This document shows, in pieces, positions 1 through 8,529 of a stretch of DNA of 64,000 bases. The DNA is from Microbacterium testaceum (GTDB lineage Bacteria > Actinomycetota > Actinomycetes > Actinomycetales > Microbacteriaceae). The position numbers and the translations under genes are program-made. The stretch's first letter is position 1; each line of letters starts with the position of its first letter. Under the pieces are notes generated by a model. That model was not told the DNA's origin, searched no databases, and saw only the letters and a list, made by a program, of their open reading frames with translations. Where the stretch lies: contig NZ_CP121699.1 in NCBI RefSeq assembly GCF_029761935.1, positions 2,170,001 to 2,234,000 on the forward strand, in the 5' to 3' direction.

Positions 1-1
1 C

Positions 2-1255
2 ATCGAAGAGAACCTCGAGAAGATCGCCGTCGCCGAGACGTGGGAGAACGGCAAGCCGGTGCGCGAGACCCTCGCCGCCGACATTCCCCTCACGGTCGAT
101 CACTTCCGCTACTTCGCGGGCGTGCTGCGGGCGCAGGAGGGCTCGCTCAGCCAGCTCGACGAGAACACCGTGGCGTACCACTTCAACGAGCCGCTCGGTG
201 TGGTGGGTCAGATCATCCCGTGGAACTTCCCGATCCTCATGGCCGCGTGGAAGCTCGCTCCGGCCCTCGCCGCGGGCAACTGCGTCGTGATCAAGCCGGC
301 CGAGCAGACGCCGGCGTCGCTGCTCTTCCTGTTCGACATCATCGGTGACCTGCTCCCCGCGGGCGTGGTGAACATCGTCAACGGCTTCGGCATCGAGGCG
401 GGTGCACCGCTCGCGCAGCACAAGCGGATCCGCAAGATCGCCTTCACGGGCGAGACCACGACCGGCCGCCTCATCATGCAGTACGCCTCGCAGAACCTCA
501 TCCCGGTGACGCTCGAACTCGGTGGCAAGAGCCCCAACGTCTTCTTCGAGGACGTCGCCCTGCACAACGACGACGCGTACTACGACAAGGCGCTCGAGGG
601 CTTCACGATGTTCGCGCTGAACCAGGGCGAGGTCTGCACGTGCCCGTCGCGCTCGCTCATTCAGCGGTCGATCTACGACCAGTTCCTCGGCGACGGCCTC
701 GAGCGCGTGAAGAAGGTGCGTCAGGGCAACCCGCTCGACCCCGAGACGATGATCGGCGCGCAGGCCTCGAACGACCAGCTCGAGAAGATCCTGTCGTACA
801 TCGACATCGGCACGCAGGGCGGCGCGAAGCTCCTCACGGGCGGTGAGCGTGTCGACCTCGGCGGCGACCTGTCGGGCGGCTACTACGTCGCCCCGACCGT
901 GTTCGAGGGCACGAACGACATGCGCATCTTCCAGGAGGAGATCTTCGGCCCCGTGCTGTCGGTTACGTCGTTCGACGACTTCGACGACGCCATCTCGATC
1001 GCCAACGACACGCTCTACGGCTTGGGCGCGGGCGTCTGGGCACGCAGTGGCGACACCGCCTACCGTGCCGGTCGCGCGATCGAGGCGGGCCGCGTCTGGA
1101 CGAACACGTACCACCAGTACCCCGCGCACGCGGCGTTCGGCGGATACAAGCAGTCGGGCATCGGTCGCGAGAACCACCTCAAGATGCTCGATCACTACCA
1201 GCAGACGAAGAACCTGCTCGTGTCGTACGCCGACGGGGCGATGGGCTTCTTCTGA
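2..1255 (+). CDS. NAD(P)-dependent aldehyde dehydrogenase (5' end outside window)
   Basis: Oxidises an aldehyde to its acid in the cytosol with NAD(P)+. The reading frame is open from base 2, so the start codon and the first part of the protein lie upstream; the visible 417 or so codons cover most of a normal 500-residue enzyme. Family landmarks are clear: the cofactor-binding IPWNFP segment, the ELGGKSPN segment with the general-base Glu, and [11 protein letters not shown] with the catalytic Cys. The C-terminal [11 protein letters not shown] motif is intact. A DUF779 gene follows after a hairpin, an arrangement I know from acetaldehyde/ExaC-type dehydrogenases in actinobacteria, which suggests a short-chain aldehyde or alcohol catabolism role (inference). 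The exact substrate cannot be read from the sequence. Confidence 0.93.
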   Translation: MEENLEKIAVAETWENGKPVRETLAADIPLTVDHFRYFAGVLRAQEGSLSQLDENTVAYHFNEPLGVVGQIIPWNFPILMAAWKLAPALAAGNCVVIKPAEQTPASLLFLFDIIGDLLPAGVVNIVNGFGIEAGAPLAQHKRIRKIAFTGETTTGRLIMQYASQNLIPVTLELGGKSPNVFFEDVALHNDDAYYDKALEGFTMFALNQGEVCTCPSRSLIQRSIYDQFLGDGLERVKKVRQGNPLDPETMIGAQASNDQLEKILSYIDIGTQGGAKLLTGGERVDLGGDLSGGYYVAPTVFEGTNDMRIFQEEIFGPVLSVTSFDDFDDAISIANDTLYGLGAGVWARSGDTAYRAGRAIEAGRVWTNTYHQYPAHAAFGGYKQSGIGRENHLKMLDHYQQTKNLLVSYADGAMGFF

Positions 1256-1262
1256 GTCGCAG

Positions 1263-1293
1263 CGGCGCCGGGGCCTTTCGGGCCTCGGCGCCG
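1263..1293 (+). terminator. Hairpin after aldehyde dehydrogenase
   Basis: A 13-bp stem (cggcgccggggcc against ggcctcggcgccg, one G-U pair) with loop tttcg begins 8 bases after the stop codon. There is no U-run, so it may be a weak terminator or an mRNA 3'-end stabiliser between the dehydrogenase and the DUF779 gene. Confidence 0.55.
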
Positions 1294-1300
1294 CCTCGCC

Positions 1301-1353
1301 ATGTCCCACAAATGGTCGTCTGAGCATTCCCCAGACGACCGAAAGTGGGACAT
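1301..1353. promoter_or_regulatory. Long interrupted palindrome upstream of DUF779 gene
   Basis: Outer arms atgtcccac (1301-1309) and gtgggacat (1345-1353) pair perfectly, and inner arms ggtcgtctg (1314-1322) and cagacgacc (1332-1340) pair perfectly around a 9-base centre. The two arm pairs are offset by equal 4-base spacers (aaat and gaaa). It ends 19 bases before the DUF779 start, so it is either an operator for a dimer of dimers or an RNA hairpin controlling the second gene. Confidence 0.6.
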
Positions 1354-1372
1354 CGTTCGAAAGGAACGGGAC

Positions 1373-1762
1373 ATGGCCGAGTTCTCTCGCGTCGATGTGA
1401 CGGATGCCGCGGCCGCGCTGCTGCGCGAGCTGACGGCCACGCACGGGCCGCTGATGTTCCACCAGTCCGGCGGGTGCTGCGATGGCAGCTCCCCCATGTG
1501 TTACCCGGTGGGCATGTTCATCACGGGGCCTAGCGACGTGCACCTCGGCGACATCGATGCGGGTCTCGACGACCCGATCGAGGTCTACATGTCGGAGTCG
1601 CAGTTCGAGTACTGGAAGTTCACGCACCTGACGATCGACGTCGTCCCCGGTCGTGGCGCGGGCTTCTCGGTCGAGGGACCGACGGGCATGCGCTTCCTCA
1701 TCCGCTCCCGGATGCTGACGGAGGAGGAGGCGGAGGCGTTCGGGGTGGGCGCCGACCGCTGA
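1373..1762 (+). CDS. DUF779 family protein
   Basis: A 129-residue cytosolic protein of the DUF779 family, recognised from the FHQSGGCCDGSSPMCYP segment near residue 30 with its CC and C cysteines, and from the acidic IDVVPGRGAGFSVEGP C-terminal part. The ATG at 1373 is preceded by aaaggaac and gives the family's usual length; an upstream in-frame ATG at 1301 falls inside a palindrome and is not preferred. DUF779 genes commonly neighbour aldehyde dehydrogenases, as here, so a helper role for that enzyme (maturation, metal or cofactor handling) is likely but unproven. The cysteine cluster could bind a metal. It is convergent with the response-regulator gene, separated by only 3 bases. Confidence 0.85.
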   Translation: MAEFSRVDVTDAAAALLRELTATHGPLMFHQSGGCCDGSSPMCYPVGMFITGPSDVHLGDIDAGLDDPIEVYMSESQFEYWKFTHLTIDVVPGRGAGFSVEGPTGMRFLIRSRMLTEEEAEAFGVGADR

Positions 1763-1765
1763 CCG

Positions 1766-2371
1766 CTAGAGCCACCCGCGCTCGACGGCCACCCGCACGG
1801 CATCCGCACGATTCCGCCCGCCGGTCTTGCCGATCGCGCTCGAGAGGTGATTCTTCACGGTGCCCTCCGAGAGGTGGACGGTGCGCGCGATGTCGGCGAT
1901 CGAGCCGCCGTCGCGGGCAGCGGCGAGCACGTCGGTCTCGCGCTCGGTCAGGGGCGAGTCGCCCTGCGCCAACGACTCGGCTGCGAGAGCGGGGTCGACC
2001 ACGCGCAGTCCCTGGGAGACCCGCCGCACCGCGTCGGCCAGCTCGGCCGCGGGCGTGTCCTTCACCACGAAGCCCGAGGCGCCGGCCTGCATCGCCCGCG
2101 CCAGGTAGCCGGGGCGTCCGAAGGTCGTGACGATGAGGGCACGGCATCCGGGAACCTCCGCACGCAGCTGCGCGGCGGCGGCGATCCCGTCGATCCCGGG
2201 CATCTCGATGTCGAGCAGGGCGACCGTGGCCCCCGACGTGCGCGCCGCCTCGACCACCTCGTCTCCGCGTCCGACCTGCGCGACGACTTCGATGTCGGCC
2301 TCGAGTCCGAGCAGGGCGGCGAGGGCGCCGCGAACGAGGGCCTGATCGTCGGCGATGAGCAGTCGGATCAC
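1766..2371 (-). CDS. NarL/DesR-type response regulator
   Basis: A 201-residue transcription regulator: receiver domain at about residues 1-115 (acidic pair IADD, phospho-acceptor Asp in LLDIEMPGIDG, the switch Thr in IVTTF and the Lys in FVVKD) followed by a LuxR-type helix-turn-helix (LTERETDVL ... IADIARTVHLSEGTVKNHL). The GTG at 2371 overlaps the stop codon of the kinase gene by 4 bases, so the two are translationally coupled. Closest in layout to Bacillus DesR and LnrK, which control an adjacent ABC exporter or desaturase. Expected to activate the ABC-2 transporter operon in which it sits, probably through a site upstream of the ATPase gene. Confidence 0.9.
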   Translation of the reverse strand: MIRLLIADDQALVRGALAALLGLEADIEVVAQVGRGDEVVEAARTSGATVALLDIEMPGIDGIAAAAQLRAEVPGCRALIVTTFGRPGYLARAMQAGASGFVVKDTPAAELADAVRRVSQGLRVVDPALAAESLAQGDSPLTERETDVLAAARDGGSIADIARTVHLSEGTVKNHLSSAIGKTGGRNRADAVRVAVERGWL

Positions 2372-3477
2372 CACGCCACCTTCACTTTGAATCCGCCGAG
2401 GTCGCTGCGACCGATGGTCAACCGTGCTCCCGAGGTCTCGACGCGTTCGCGGAGTCCCGTGAGTCCTGAGCCGGTGGATGCCGTGGACGCCGGGCCGCAA
2501 CCGTCGTCGGCGACCTCGATCGAGCGGTTGTCGAGTCGCACGCGGCAGGCGCTCGCGCCCGAGTGGCGCACCACGTTGGTGACGGCCTCCCGCACGACCC
2601 ATCCCGCGAGCTCGCGGCGGTCTGCGGGCACCTGATCGGTGGAGCCGGGGAGGTCGGCCGAGACACCGGCGCTCTCGAGCGCGGCGCGGGCTGCGGCGAG
2701 CTCGCCGCTGATGCTCACGCCACGGTAGCCGTGCACGGTCGCGCGCACGTCGGCCAGGGCTCCGCGGGAGAGACCCTCGATCTGGGCGATCTCGTCGCGG
2801 GCGGCCGGGGAGCCGGCATCCATCAGTCGTCCCGCCAACTCGGCCTTCACGGTGATCACCGTGAGCGAGTGTCCGAGGATGTCGTGCACGTCGCGAGCGA
2901 CGCGGCCGCGCTCGCGTTCGGCGGCGAGTTCGGCGATCTGCTCGTGAGCGGCGCGCAGGCGTTCGAGGGTCGAGATGTTCTCGACGAAGCTGAACATCAT
3001 GATCGAGATCGAGAGGATGATCGCCGAGTTCACGACGTTCGAGAACGCGTCGGCCCCCATCGCCTCGCCGACGACGAACGACAGGGCGCTGAGGGCGGGG
3101 ACGAAGAGCCAGGTGGTTCTGCGGCCCATGGCCGAGACGGCGAACGCGACGCCGACGAAGGTCCACATCCAGCGGATGTCGGTGCCGAGCCAGGGCAATA
3201 GCGTCAGCGTGAGTGCGAACAGCACTAGCGTCGGCGCGAGCCGGCGCAGGCGCGACGCGGTGACGCGGGCCCAGGGAACCGTCCCCATGAACACGGCGGC
3301 GAACGCGACCACGATCCCTGTGCCCACGAGGTGACCCGCGACGCTCGGACCCTCCCACAATTCGACGAGGACCGGGAAGGTCCAGATCAGCGAAATCGAC
3401 GCCCCGATGAACCAGCCGCGGCGGAACGGACGGCGGCCCGGAACGCGGGTGCGCTCCGGGCCGGTCGTCGTGCTCAC
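2368..3477 (-). CDS. DesK/LnrJ-type sensor histidine kinase
   Basis: A membrane histidine kinase of the HisKA_3/HATPase family, 369 residues. Five hydrophobic segments fill roughly residues 20-155 with no large extracellular domain, as in DesK-type sensors that read membrane state. The dimerisation/phospho-acceptor segment reads RVARDVHDILGHSLTVI (His in RDVHD), and the ATP-binding domain has REAVTNVVRHSGA and DDGCGP. The GTG at 3477 has an agggtg sequence 6 bases upstream; a second GTG lies at 3486. It follows the ABC permease by 19 bases and overlaps the response regulator, forming a four-gene exporter/two-component operon. The signal is unknown; membrane-active antibiotics are typical for this layout. 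Confidence 0.88.
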   Translation of the reverse strand: MSTTTGPERTRVPGRRPFRRGWFIGASISLIWTFPVLVELWEGPSVAGHLVGTGIVVAFAAVFMGTVPWARVTASRLRRLAPTLVLFALTLTLLPWLGTDIRWMWTFVGVAFAVSAMGRRTTWLFVPALSALSFVVGEAMGADAFSNVVNSAIILSISIMMFSFVENISTLERLRAAHEQIAELAAERERGRVARDVHDILGHSLTVITVKAELAGRLMDAGSPAARDEIAQIEGLSRGALADVRATVHGYRGVSISGELAAARAALESAGVSADLPGSTDQVPADRRELAGWVVREAVTNVVRHSGASACRVRLDNRSIEVADDGCGPASTASTGSGLTGLRERVETSGARLTIGRSDLGGFKVKVAW

Positions 3478-3496
3478 GTCGTTCACCCTAGGCGTG

Positions 3497-4294
3497 TCAG
3501 CCGCGACGCGTGTCGCGACGGAAGAAGTACACGGTGCCGGCCACGAACACCGCGAGCCAGACCACCGCGTTGACGAGGGCGCCGAGGTCGAATCCGTCGC
3601 CGGTGAGGGGCGAGCGGGCGAGCTCACCGATGCCATAGACCGGCGTCAGCTTGCCGATCACCTGCAGGAAGTCGGGCATCGACGACAGGGGGAAGAATAG
3701 CCCGCCGAGGAACGACAGCAGCACCACCGCGAGGCTCGTGATCTGCGCCGCGTTCTCGCCCGGCACCATGTACCCGACCATCAGGCCGAGGGTGGTGAAG
3801 ACGGCTCCGGCGAGCACCCAGGCCGAAAGACCCGTGACGATCCACTGCACCGGGGCGAGCTGCACGCCCGCGCCGGCAGCCACCGCGTAGGTCGCGATGA
3901 CCGCGATCAGGCCGAACATCATGCCCGCGAGCATCTTGACGACGACGTTCGAGATGGGGTTGAGAGGGGTGAGCCGCAGCTGCCGCGACCAGCCCTGTGC
4001 GCGCTCGACCGCGACCGATGCCCCGGTCTGGGTCGCCGACATCATGGTTCCGTACATCGCCATCGAGACCATGATGTACGCGGCCACCGACACTCCCCCG
4101 GACGCCAAGGGAGTATCCGTCAGCGGCACGTCGAGCGTCTGAAATCCGACGATGAAGAACATCAGCACGGGGAACGCGACGGTGAACAGGATGCTGCGCG
4201 GATTGCGCAGCTTTCGCACCAATTCGATGCGCAGATAGGTCAGTGTGAACCCGCCCATGGCGGGCAGCGGGCGGTCGAGGGCGATGGCGGTCAT
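3497..4294 (-). CDS. ABC-2 type exporter permease
   Basis: Integral membrane subunit of an ABC-2 exporter, 265 residues with six hydrophobic segments (first at about residues 37-57, last at about 240-258). The order of a cytosolic N-terminus, one long loop and an FLGGLFFPLSSMP segment before the final helices is typical of the DrrB/LnrM group. Its ATG overlaps the ATPase stop codon by 4 bases. Substrate unknown; lipids, lipopeptides or polyketide drugs are the usual cargo for such operons. Confidence 0.88.
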   Translation of the reverse strand: MTAIALDRPLPAMGGFTLTYLRIELVRKLRNPRSILFTVAFPVLMFFIVGFQTLDVPLTDTPLASGGVSVAAYIMVSMAMYGTMMSATQTGASVAVERAQGWSRQLRLTPLNPISNVVVKMLAGMMFGLIAVIATYAVAAGAGVQLAPVQWIVTGLSAWVLAGAVFTTLGLMVGYMVPGENAAQITSLAVVLLSFLGGLFFPLSSMPDFLQVIGKLTPVYGIGELARSPLTGDGFDLGALVNAVVWLAVFVAGTVYFFRRDTRRG

Positions 4295-5226
4295 CGGAGT
4301 GCTCCTGTCGAGACGAGGTCGGATGCCGAGGGCTCGGCGGTGAGCGTCAGGAACACGCTCTCGAGGTTCTGGGCGGTGATCTCGAGATCCCGCGCCGAGG
4401 TGGAGGTGAGCAGGTGACGCGCGAGAGCGTCGGAATCCCGCGTGTGCACGGTGATGCGCTCGCCGGCGGCCTCGACCGAGTCGACCCCCGGCACGGACGC
4501 GAGGGCCGTGAGGTCGGCATCCGGAAGCGTCATCTGGACGATCCGCCCCGAGACGAGGTTCTTGATCTCGGTGGTACTGCCGTCAGCCACGATCTGCCCG
4601 CCGCGCATCAGCACGATGCGGTCGGCGTACTCGTCGGCCTCGTCGAGGTAGTGCGTGGCGAACATCACGGTGCGTCCGCGCGCGGCATCCGCCCGGATCG
4701 CGTTCCAGAACGACCGGCGTGCCTCGACGTCCATGCCGGTGGTGGGCTCGTCGAGGATCAGCAGCGCCGGGTCGCTCACGAGCGCCATCGCGAAACGCAA
4801 TCGCTGCTGCTCGCCGCCCGAGCACAGGCCCACCTTGCGGCGGGCGAGGTTCAGGATGCCGGCACGCTCGAGGGCCTCGTCGACGGGGCGCTTCTCGGCG
4901 AACAGGCTCGCCGTCAGCTCCACCGTTTCGCGCACGGTCAGGTCTTTCAGCAGACCGCCCGACTGGAGCACCGCCGAGACGAGGCCGCGGGCGACGGCTC
5001 CGCGCGCGCTGTGGCCGAACACCTCGATGCTGCCGGCGTCGGGGTTCGTGAGGCCGAGGATCATGTCGATCGTGGTGGTCTTGCCCGCGCCGTTCGGGCC
5101 GAGGAAGGCCACGATCTCGCCCGGTCGGACGGTGAGGTCGACGCCGCGGACGGCGTGGACGGAGCCGAAGCTCTTGACGACGCCCCGCGCGTCGATCGCG
5201 GCGGGGGTGGGGGTGGAGGAGGTCAT
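4291..5226 (-). CDS. ABC exporter ATP-binding protein
   Basis: DrrA/LnrL-type ATPase of 311 residues energising the adjacent ABC-2 permease. Walker A is GPNGAGKTT, the signature is an unusual LCSGGEQQR in place of LSGGQ, and Walker B is LLILDEPTTGMD, followed by the H-loop FATHYLDEADEYAD. After residue 220 there is the extra domain seen in drug-resistance ATPases. The ATG at 5226 is chosen because it starts 10 residues before the conserved nucleotide-binding fold; an upstream ATG at 5259 would add a basic 11-residue leader. It is the first gene of the exporter/two-component operon, and a GTCACC/GGTGAC inverted repeat lies 45 bases upstream. Confidence 0.92.
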   Translation of the reverse strand: MTSSTPTPAAIDARGVVKSFGSVHAVRGVDLTVRPGEIVAFLGPNGAGKTTTIDMILGLTNPDAGSIEVFGHSARGAVARGLVSAVLQSGGLLKDLTVRETVELTASLFAEKRPVDEALERAGILNLARRKVGLCSGGEQQRLRFAMALVSDPALLILDEPTTGMDVEARRSFWNAIRADAARGRTVMFATHYLDEADEYADRIVLMRGGQIVADGSTTEIKNLVSGRIVQMTLPDADLTALASVPGVDSVEAAGERITVHTRDSDALARHLLTSTSARDLEITAQNLESVFLTLTAEPSASDLVSTGALR

Positions 5227-5270
5227 GTGTTCATGCTGGCCTCGGTGCGCTCGCCGCACATCGGACGGCT

Positions 5271-5289
5271 GTCACCATTCAGAGGTGAC
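5271..5289 (-). promoter_or_regulatory. Candidate operator upstream of ABC exporter operon
   Basis: Perfect 6-bp inverted repeat GTCACC-7-GGTGAC centred about 55 bases upstream of the ATPase start. Position and shape fit a binding site for the operon's own response regulator. No experimental consensus was available to compare with. Confidence 0.4.
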
Positions 5290-5309
5290 GTTAGTCATGG
5301 GTGGATCCG

Positions 5310-6140
5310 TTACGCCACCTTCGTCGCCCTGATCGTGTAGCTGAGCGGCACGACAGACGGCTGCTCGGTCAGCGCGTATTCGCCGTTACCGCGAAGCGTC
5401 ATGCGGCCGGGCAGCGCTTCCCACGGCACGCTGTCGTGCTCGACCAGCGTGTCGAGGCGCAGACCGCGCTCGATCAGGGCCGTGACGATCTCGCCGAGAC
5501 CGTGGTTCCATTCGTACGTCCGCGTCGATTTCAGGGGCGCGGCCACCTCGACGTACGTGCTGTCGTCGTCCCACTCCAACGGGGTGGTCTGCTCGAAGTA
5601 CGGAAATGCCAGGGACAAGCCCGGCAGATCCTCATTCATCGCCCACAGGACGGGATGCCCCTCGCGGATGTGCAGAGTCCCTCCCGGTGCGAGCAGCTCG
5701 GCCACGACGCCGGCCCACTCCGAGATCGACGGCAGCCAGCACAGGGCGCCGATGCCGGTGTAGACGAGGTCGAAGGTTCCGCGGGGCAGGACGTCAGCGG
5801 CGTCCCGAACATCTGCCTGGACGAACTCGACGTCGACGCCCGCGTCGGCAGCGAGGCGGCGGGCTTCGGCGACGGCGTTCTCGGAGAAGTCCAGACCGGT
5901 CACCGTCGCGCCGAGACGGGCCAGAGACAGGGTGTCGGTGCCGATGTGGCACTGCAGGTGCGCGGTGCGCTTGCCTGCGATGTCGCCCAGCAGCGGCCGG
6001 TCGAAGCGCACCACGTCCGAGAGCGCGTCGGCGTCGTCGATGTAGCGCGCGATTCCGTATCCCGATCCGTCCCGGGCGGCGTGCAGCGTCGCGCGCTCGT
6101 TCCAGTTGGCGCGGTTGGCGTCGATGTAGTCGGAGGTCAT
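5310..6140 (-). CDS. Class I SAM-dependent methyltransferase
   Basis: A 276-residue soluble protein with a methyltransferase Rossmann fold. Motif I is the variant HLQCHIGTDTLSLARLGA followed by the acidic TGLDFSENAV, and a second acidic turn is seen in VQADVRDA. The central FDLVYTGIGALCWLP resembles motif IV. The start lies 9 bases after aaggga. The substrate is not identifiable; the DUF/UbiE-like group to which it seems to belong includes small-molecule methylases. The start codon is embedded in one arm of a 14-bp inverted repeat shared with the intergenic region, which suggests autoregulation or a cis-acting site. Confidence 0.82.
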   Translation of the reverse strand: MTSDYIDANRANWNERATLHAARDGSGYGIARYIDDADALSDVVRFDRPLLGDIAGKRTAHLQCHIGTDTLSLARLGATVTGLDFSENAVAEARRLAADAGVDVEFVQADVRDAADVLPRGTFDLVYTGIGALCWLPSISEWAGVVAELLAPGGTLHIREGHPVLWAMNEDLPGLSLAFPYFEQTTPLEWDDDSTYVEVAAPLKSTRTYEWNHGLGEIVTALIERGLRLDTLVEHDSVPWEALPGRMTLRGNGEYALTEQPSVVPLSYTIRATKVA

Positions 6141-6180
6141 GGCATCCCTTTCCGGGAATCGAGCCTAGGGATGCCATGAC
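6136..6180. promoter_or_regulatory. 14-bp inverted repeat spanning the methyltransferase start
   Basis: gtcatggcatccct (6136-6149) and agggatgccatgac (6167-6180) are perfect reverse complements separated by 17 bases, which themselves contain the small palindrome ttccgggaa. The left arm covers the start codon of the methyltransferase, and the right arm lies 62 bases before the ATP-grasp gene. It could be an operator for the divergent pair or a folded leader RNA. Confidence 0.55.
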
Positions 6181-6241
6181 CCGGTGTCGCCGCGTGACGC
6201 GGGGCGGGCGTGATGTCGGAGGGGCGGGTTAGCCTGGCGGC

Positions 6242-7183
6242 ATGTCGGGCAAGGTCTATGTCATCCACGAAAACCCCCAGTGGATTCCGCCGTTCGCGGC
6301 GGCGTTCGAGGCGGAGGGCGTGCCGTTCGAGGAGTGGCTGCTCACGGACGGGTCGATCGATCTCGCGGTCGAGCCTCCCGAGGGAGTGTTCTGGTCGCGG
6401 TTGAGCGCATCGGCGCACACACGTGACCACGCGCACAGCAAGGAGTTCGGTCGGGCCGTGCTGCGATGGTTGGCGTCGTGGGGACGAACGGTCATCAACG
6501 GTGCCGACGTTCTCGAGCTCGAGGTCAGCAAGGTGGCGCAGCATGCCGCGCTGCGTCACGCGGGGATCGACGTTCCGCGCACGGTGGCCGTCTTTGGCAC
6601 CGACGATCTCGTCGCCAAGGCGCGGGAGTTCGGGGCGCCCTTCATCAGCAAGCACAACCAGGGCGGAAAGGGCCTCGGCGTGCGTCGCTGGGACTCCGTC
6701 GACGAATTCTCGTCGTGGGTGGCGAGCGTGGACTTCGAGGCCTCCCCCGACGGCATCACCCTCCTGCAGGAGCTGCTGGTCGCGCAGGCGCCGTTCATCA
6801 CGCGCGCCGAGTTCGTCGCCGGTGACTTCGTCTACGCGGTGCGCGTCGACACGAGCGCGGGCAGCTTCGAGCTCTGCCCCGCCGAGGCCTGCGCGGTCCC
6901 GGGCGCCGACGGCGTCGAGCCCGAGCCGCTGTTCCGTCGTCGCGACGACGTCGATCCGGCGCTCATCGACCGCTACCTCGCCTTCCTCGCGGCAGAGGGC
7001 GTGGGCATCGCGGGAATCGAGTTCATCGAGACGCGCGACGGCCGGACCGTCACCTACGACGTCAACACCAACACGAACTACAACCCCGACGTCGAGGCGA
7101 CCGCGCCGCGCTCCGGGCCGCGCGAGATCGCTCGCTGGCTCGGCTCGCTGCTGCCGCAAGAAGCGGTCGGTCTCCGTGGCTGA
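6242..7183 (+). CDS. ATP-grasp family ligase (RimK-like)
   Basis: A 313-residue cytosolic protein with an ATP-grasp fold. The N-terminal third is a Rossmann-like pre-ATP-grasp domain; from about residue 95 the ATP-grasp begins, with ISKHNQGGKGLGVRRW as the glycine-rich ATP loop near residue 138, and a C-terminal metal-binding segment GIEFIETRDGRTVTYDVNTNTNYNP containing the Glu and Asn ligands. RimK- and glutathione-synthetase-like ligases with this layout join a carboxylate to an amine. The gene overlaps the next gene, an O-acetylhomoserine sulfhydrylase, by 8 bases, implying co-expression and perhaps a thiol-containing or amino-acid-derived product (inference). The acceptor and donor are unknown. 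Confidence 0.8.
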   Translation: MSGKVYVIHENPQWIPPFAAAFEAEGVPFEEWLLTDGSIDLAVEPPEGVFWSRLSASAHTRDHAHSKEFGRAVLRWLASWGRTVINGADVLELEVSKVAQHAALRHAGIDVPRTVAVFGTDDLVAKAREFGAPFISKHNQGGKGLGVRRWDSVDEFSSWVASVDFEASPDGITLLQELLVAQAPFITRAEFVAGDFVYAVRVDTSAGSFELCPAEACAVPGADGVEPEPLFRRRDDVDPALIDRYLAFLAAEGVGIAGIEFIETRDGRTVTYDVNTNTNYNPDVEATAPRSGPREIARWLGSLLPQEAVGLRG

Positions 7184-8489
7184 GGCCGCTCCCCCCCACT
7201 CCGATTGGCAGGGCTTCGGCTTCGCCACGCGCCAGGTGCACGCGGGCGAGGTCGAAGATCTGACGCACGGCTCGCGCATCACACCGGTGCACCTGTCGGC
7301 CGCCTACCGGTTCGACTCTTTCCAAGAGGCGACCGACCGGTTCGCGGGAGCCGATCTCGGCCACCTCTATTCACGCAACGCCAACCCCACCAACCAGGTG
7401 GCCGAAGCGCGGCTGGCGTCGCTCGAAGGCGGTTCGGGCGCGATCGTCGTCGGCTCAGGCCAGGCGGCGATCACGATCGCCCTGCTCGGTCTCGCCGGTA
7501 GTGGCGAGCACATCGTCTCGACCGCGAGCATCTACAGCGGAACGCGCGTGCTCTTCGACCGCACCTTCGCGCGCATGGGCGTGACCGTCGAGTACGTCTG
7601 GGACCCCGCGGACGACGCCGAATGGGACGCGCTGATCCGCCCCGAGACGAAGGCGATCTTCACCGAGACGCTCCCGAACCCCAAGAACGACGTCGTCGAC
7701 ATCGACGCCGTCGCGCGCGTGGCGAAGCGGCACGGCATCCCTCTGGTTGTCGACAATACGATCGCAACGCCGTTCCTCATCCGCCCGATCGAGCACGGAG
7801 CCGACATCGTGGTGCACTCGGCGACGAAGTTCCTCTCGGGACACGGTGCGAACCTCGCGGGTGCCGTAGTCGACGGTGGGACGTTCGACTGGGTGGCATC
7901 CGCTCGGTCCTATCCCTCCCTCACCGACACCGCGATCGCCGGGCACGCCTCGTTCGTCGAGGCGTTCGGACCGCGCGCGTTCGAGCTGTCGCTGCGGTTC
8001 GGCATCGCGAACGACACCGGACCGGCGCTCTCGCCGCTCAACGGCTTCTTGCTGCAGCAGGGCATGGAGACCCTGTCGGTGCGCATGCGCCAACACCTTG
8101 CGAGTGCCCGCACGGTCGCCGAGTGGCTGGAGGAGCACGCCGCCGTCGAGAGCGTCGACTACGCGGGCCTGCCCTCGCACCCGCAGCACGCGCTCGCGGT
8201 GCGCGATTACGGCGGTCTCTCGGGCTCGGTGTTCTCGTTCACCGTGCGCGGCGGCCGTCCCGCAGCCGAGCGGTTCTTCGACGCCCTGCGCTTGTTCAGC
8301 CGCATGACCAACATCGGCGACACCCGATCGATGGCCCTGCACCCCGCGACCACGACGCACCTCGGCTTCACGCAAGAGACGCGCGATCGCCTCGGCATCG
8401 GCGATGGCCTCATCCGGTTGTCGATCGGCCTCGAAGACGCCGAGGACCTCATCGCCGACCTCGATCAGGCCCTGCGCGCGGCGCCCTAG
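7176..8489 (+). CDS. O-acetylhomoserine sulfhydrylase family PLP enzyme
   Basis: A 437-residue Cys/Met-metabolism PLP enzyme. It forms homocysteine (or methionine) from O-acetylhomoserine and sulfide or methanethiol in the cytosol. Recognised by [10 protein letters not shown] at the N-terminus, [22 protein letters not shown], the PLP-contacting [10 protein letters not shown], and [11 protein letters not shown] with the Schiff-base Lys. The length fits the OAH-sulfhydrylase branch rather than the roughly 390-residue cystathionine gamma-synthases. The GTG at 7176 overlaps the ATP-grasp gene. It sits next to three flavin monooxygenases, one SfnG-like, so it could fix sulfur released from organosulfur compounds (inference). 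Confidence 0.9.
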   Translation: MAEAAPPHSDWQGFGFATRQVHAGEVEDLTHGSRITPVHLSAAYRFDSFQEATDRFAGADLGHLYSRNANPTNQVAEARLASLEGGSGAIVVGSGQAAITIALLGLAGSGEHIVSTASIYSGTRVLFDRTFARMGVTVEYVWDPADDAEWDALIRPETKAIFTETLPNPKNDVVDIDAVARVAKRHGIPLVVDNTIATPFLIRPIEHGADIVVHSATKFLSGHGANLAGAVVDGGTFDWVASARSYPSLTDTAIAGHASFVEAFGPRAFELSLRFGIANDTGPALSPLNGFLLQQGMETLSVRMRQHLASARTVAEWLEEHAAVESVDYAGLPSHPQHALAVRDYGGLSGSVFSFTVRGGRPAAERFFDALRLFSRMTNIGDTRSMALHPATTTHLGFTQETRDRLGIGDGLIRLSIGLEDAEDLIADLDQALRAAP

Positions 8490-8529
8490 CATCCGCGCGC
8501 GGGGTGAGTCCCCGCGGCGCGGCGCGCGA

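Noticed and set aside
1766..3358. A single 530-residue frame covering both response regulator and part of the kinase region
   Set aside because: Only the last 201 residues have a receiver and HTH; the upstream part is an out-of-frame Arg-rich translation of the kinase gene.
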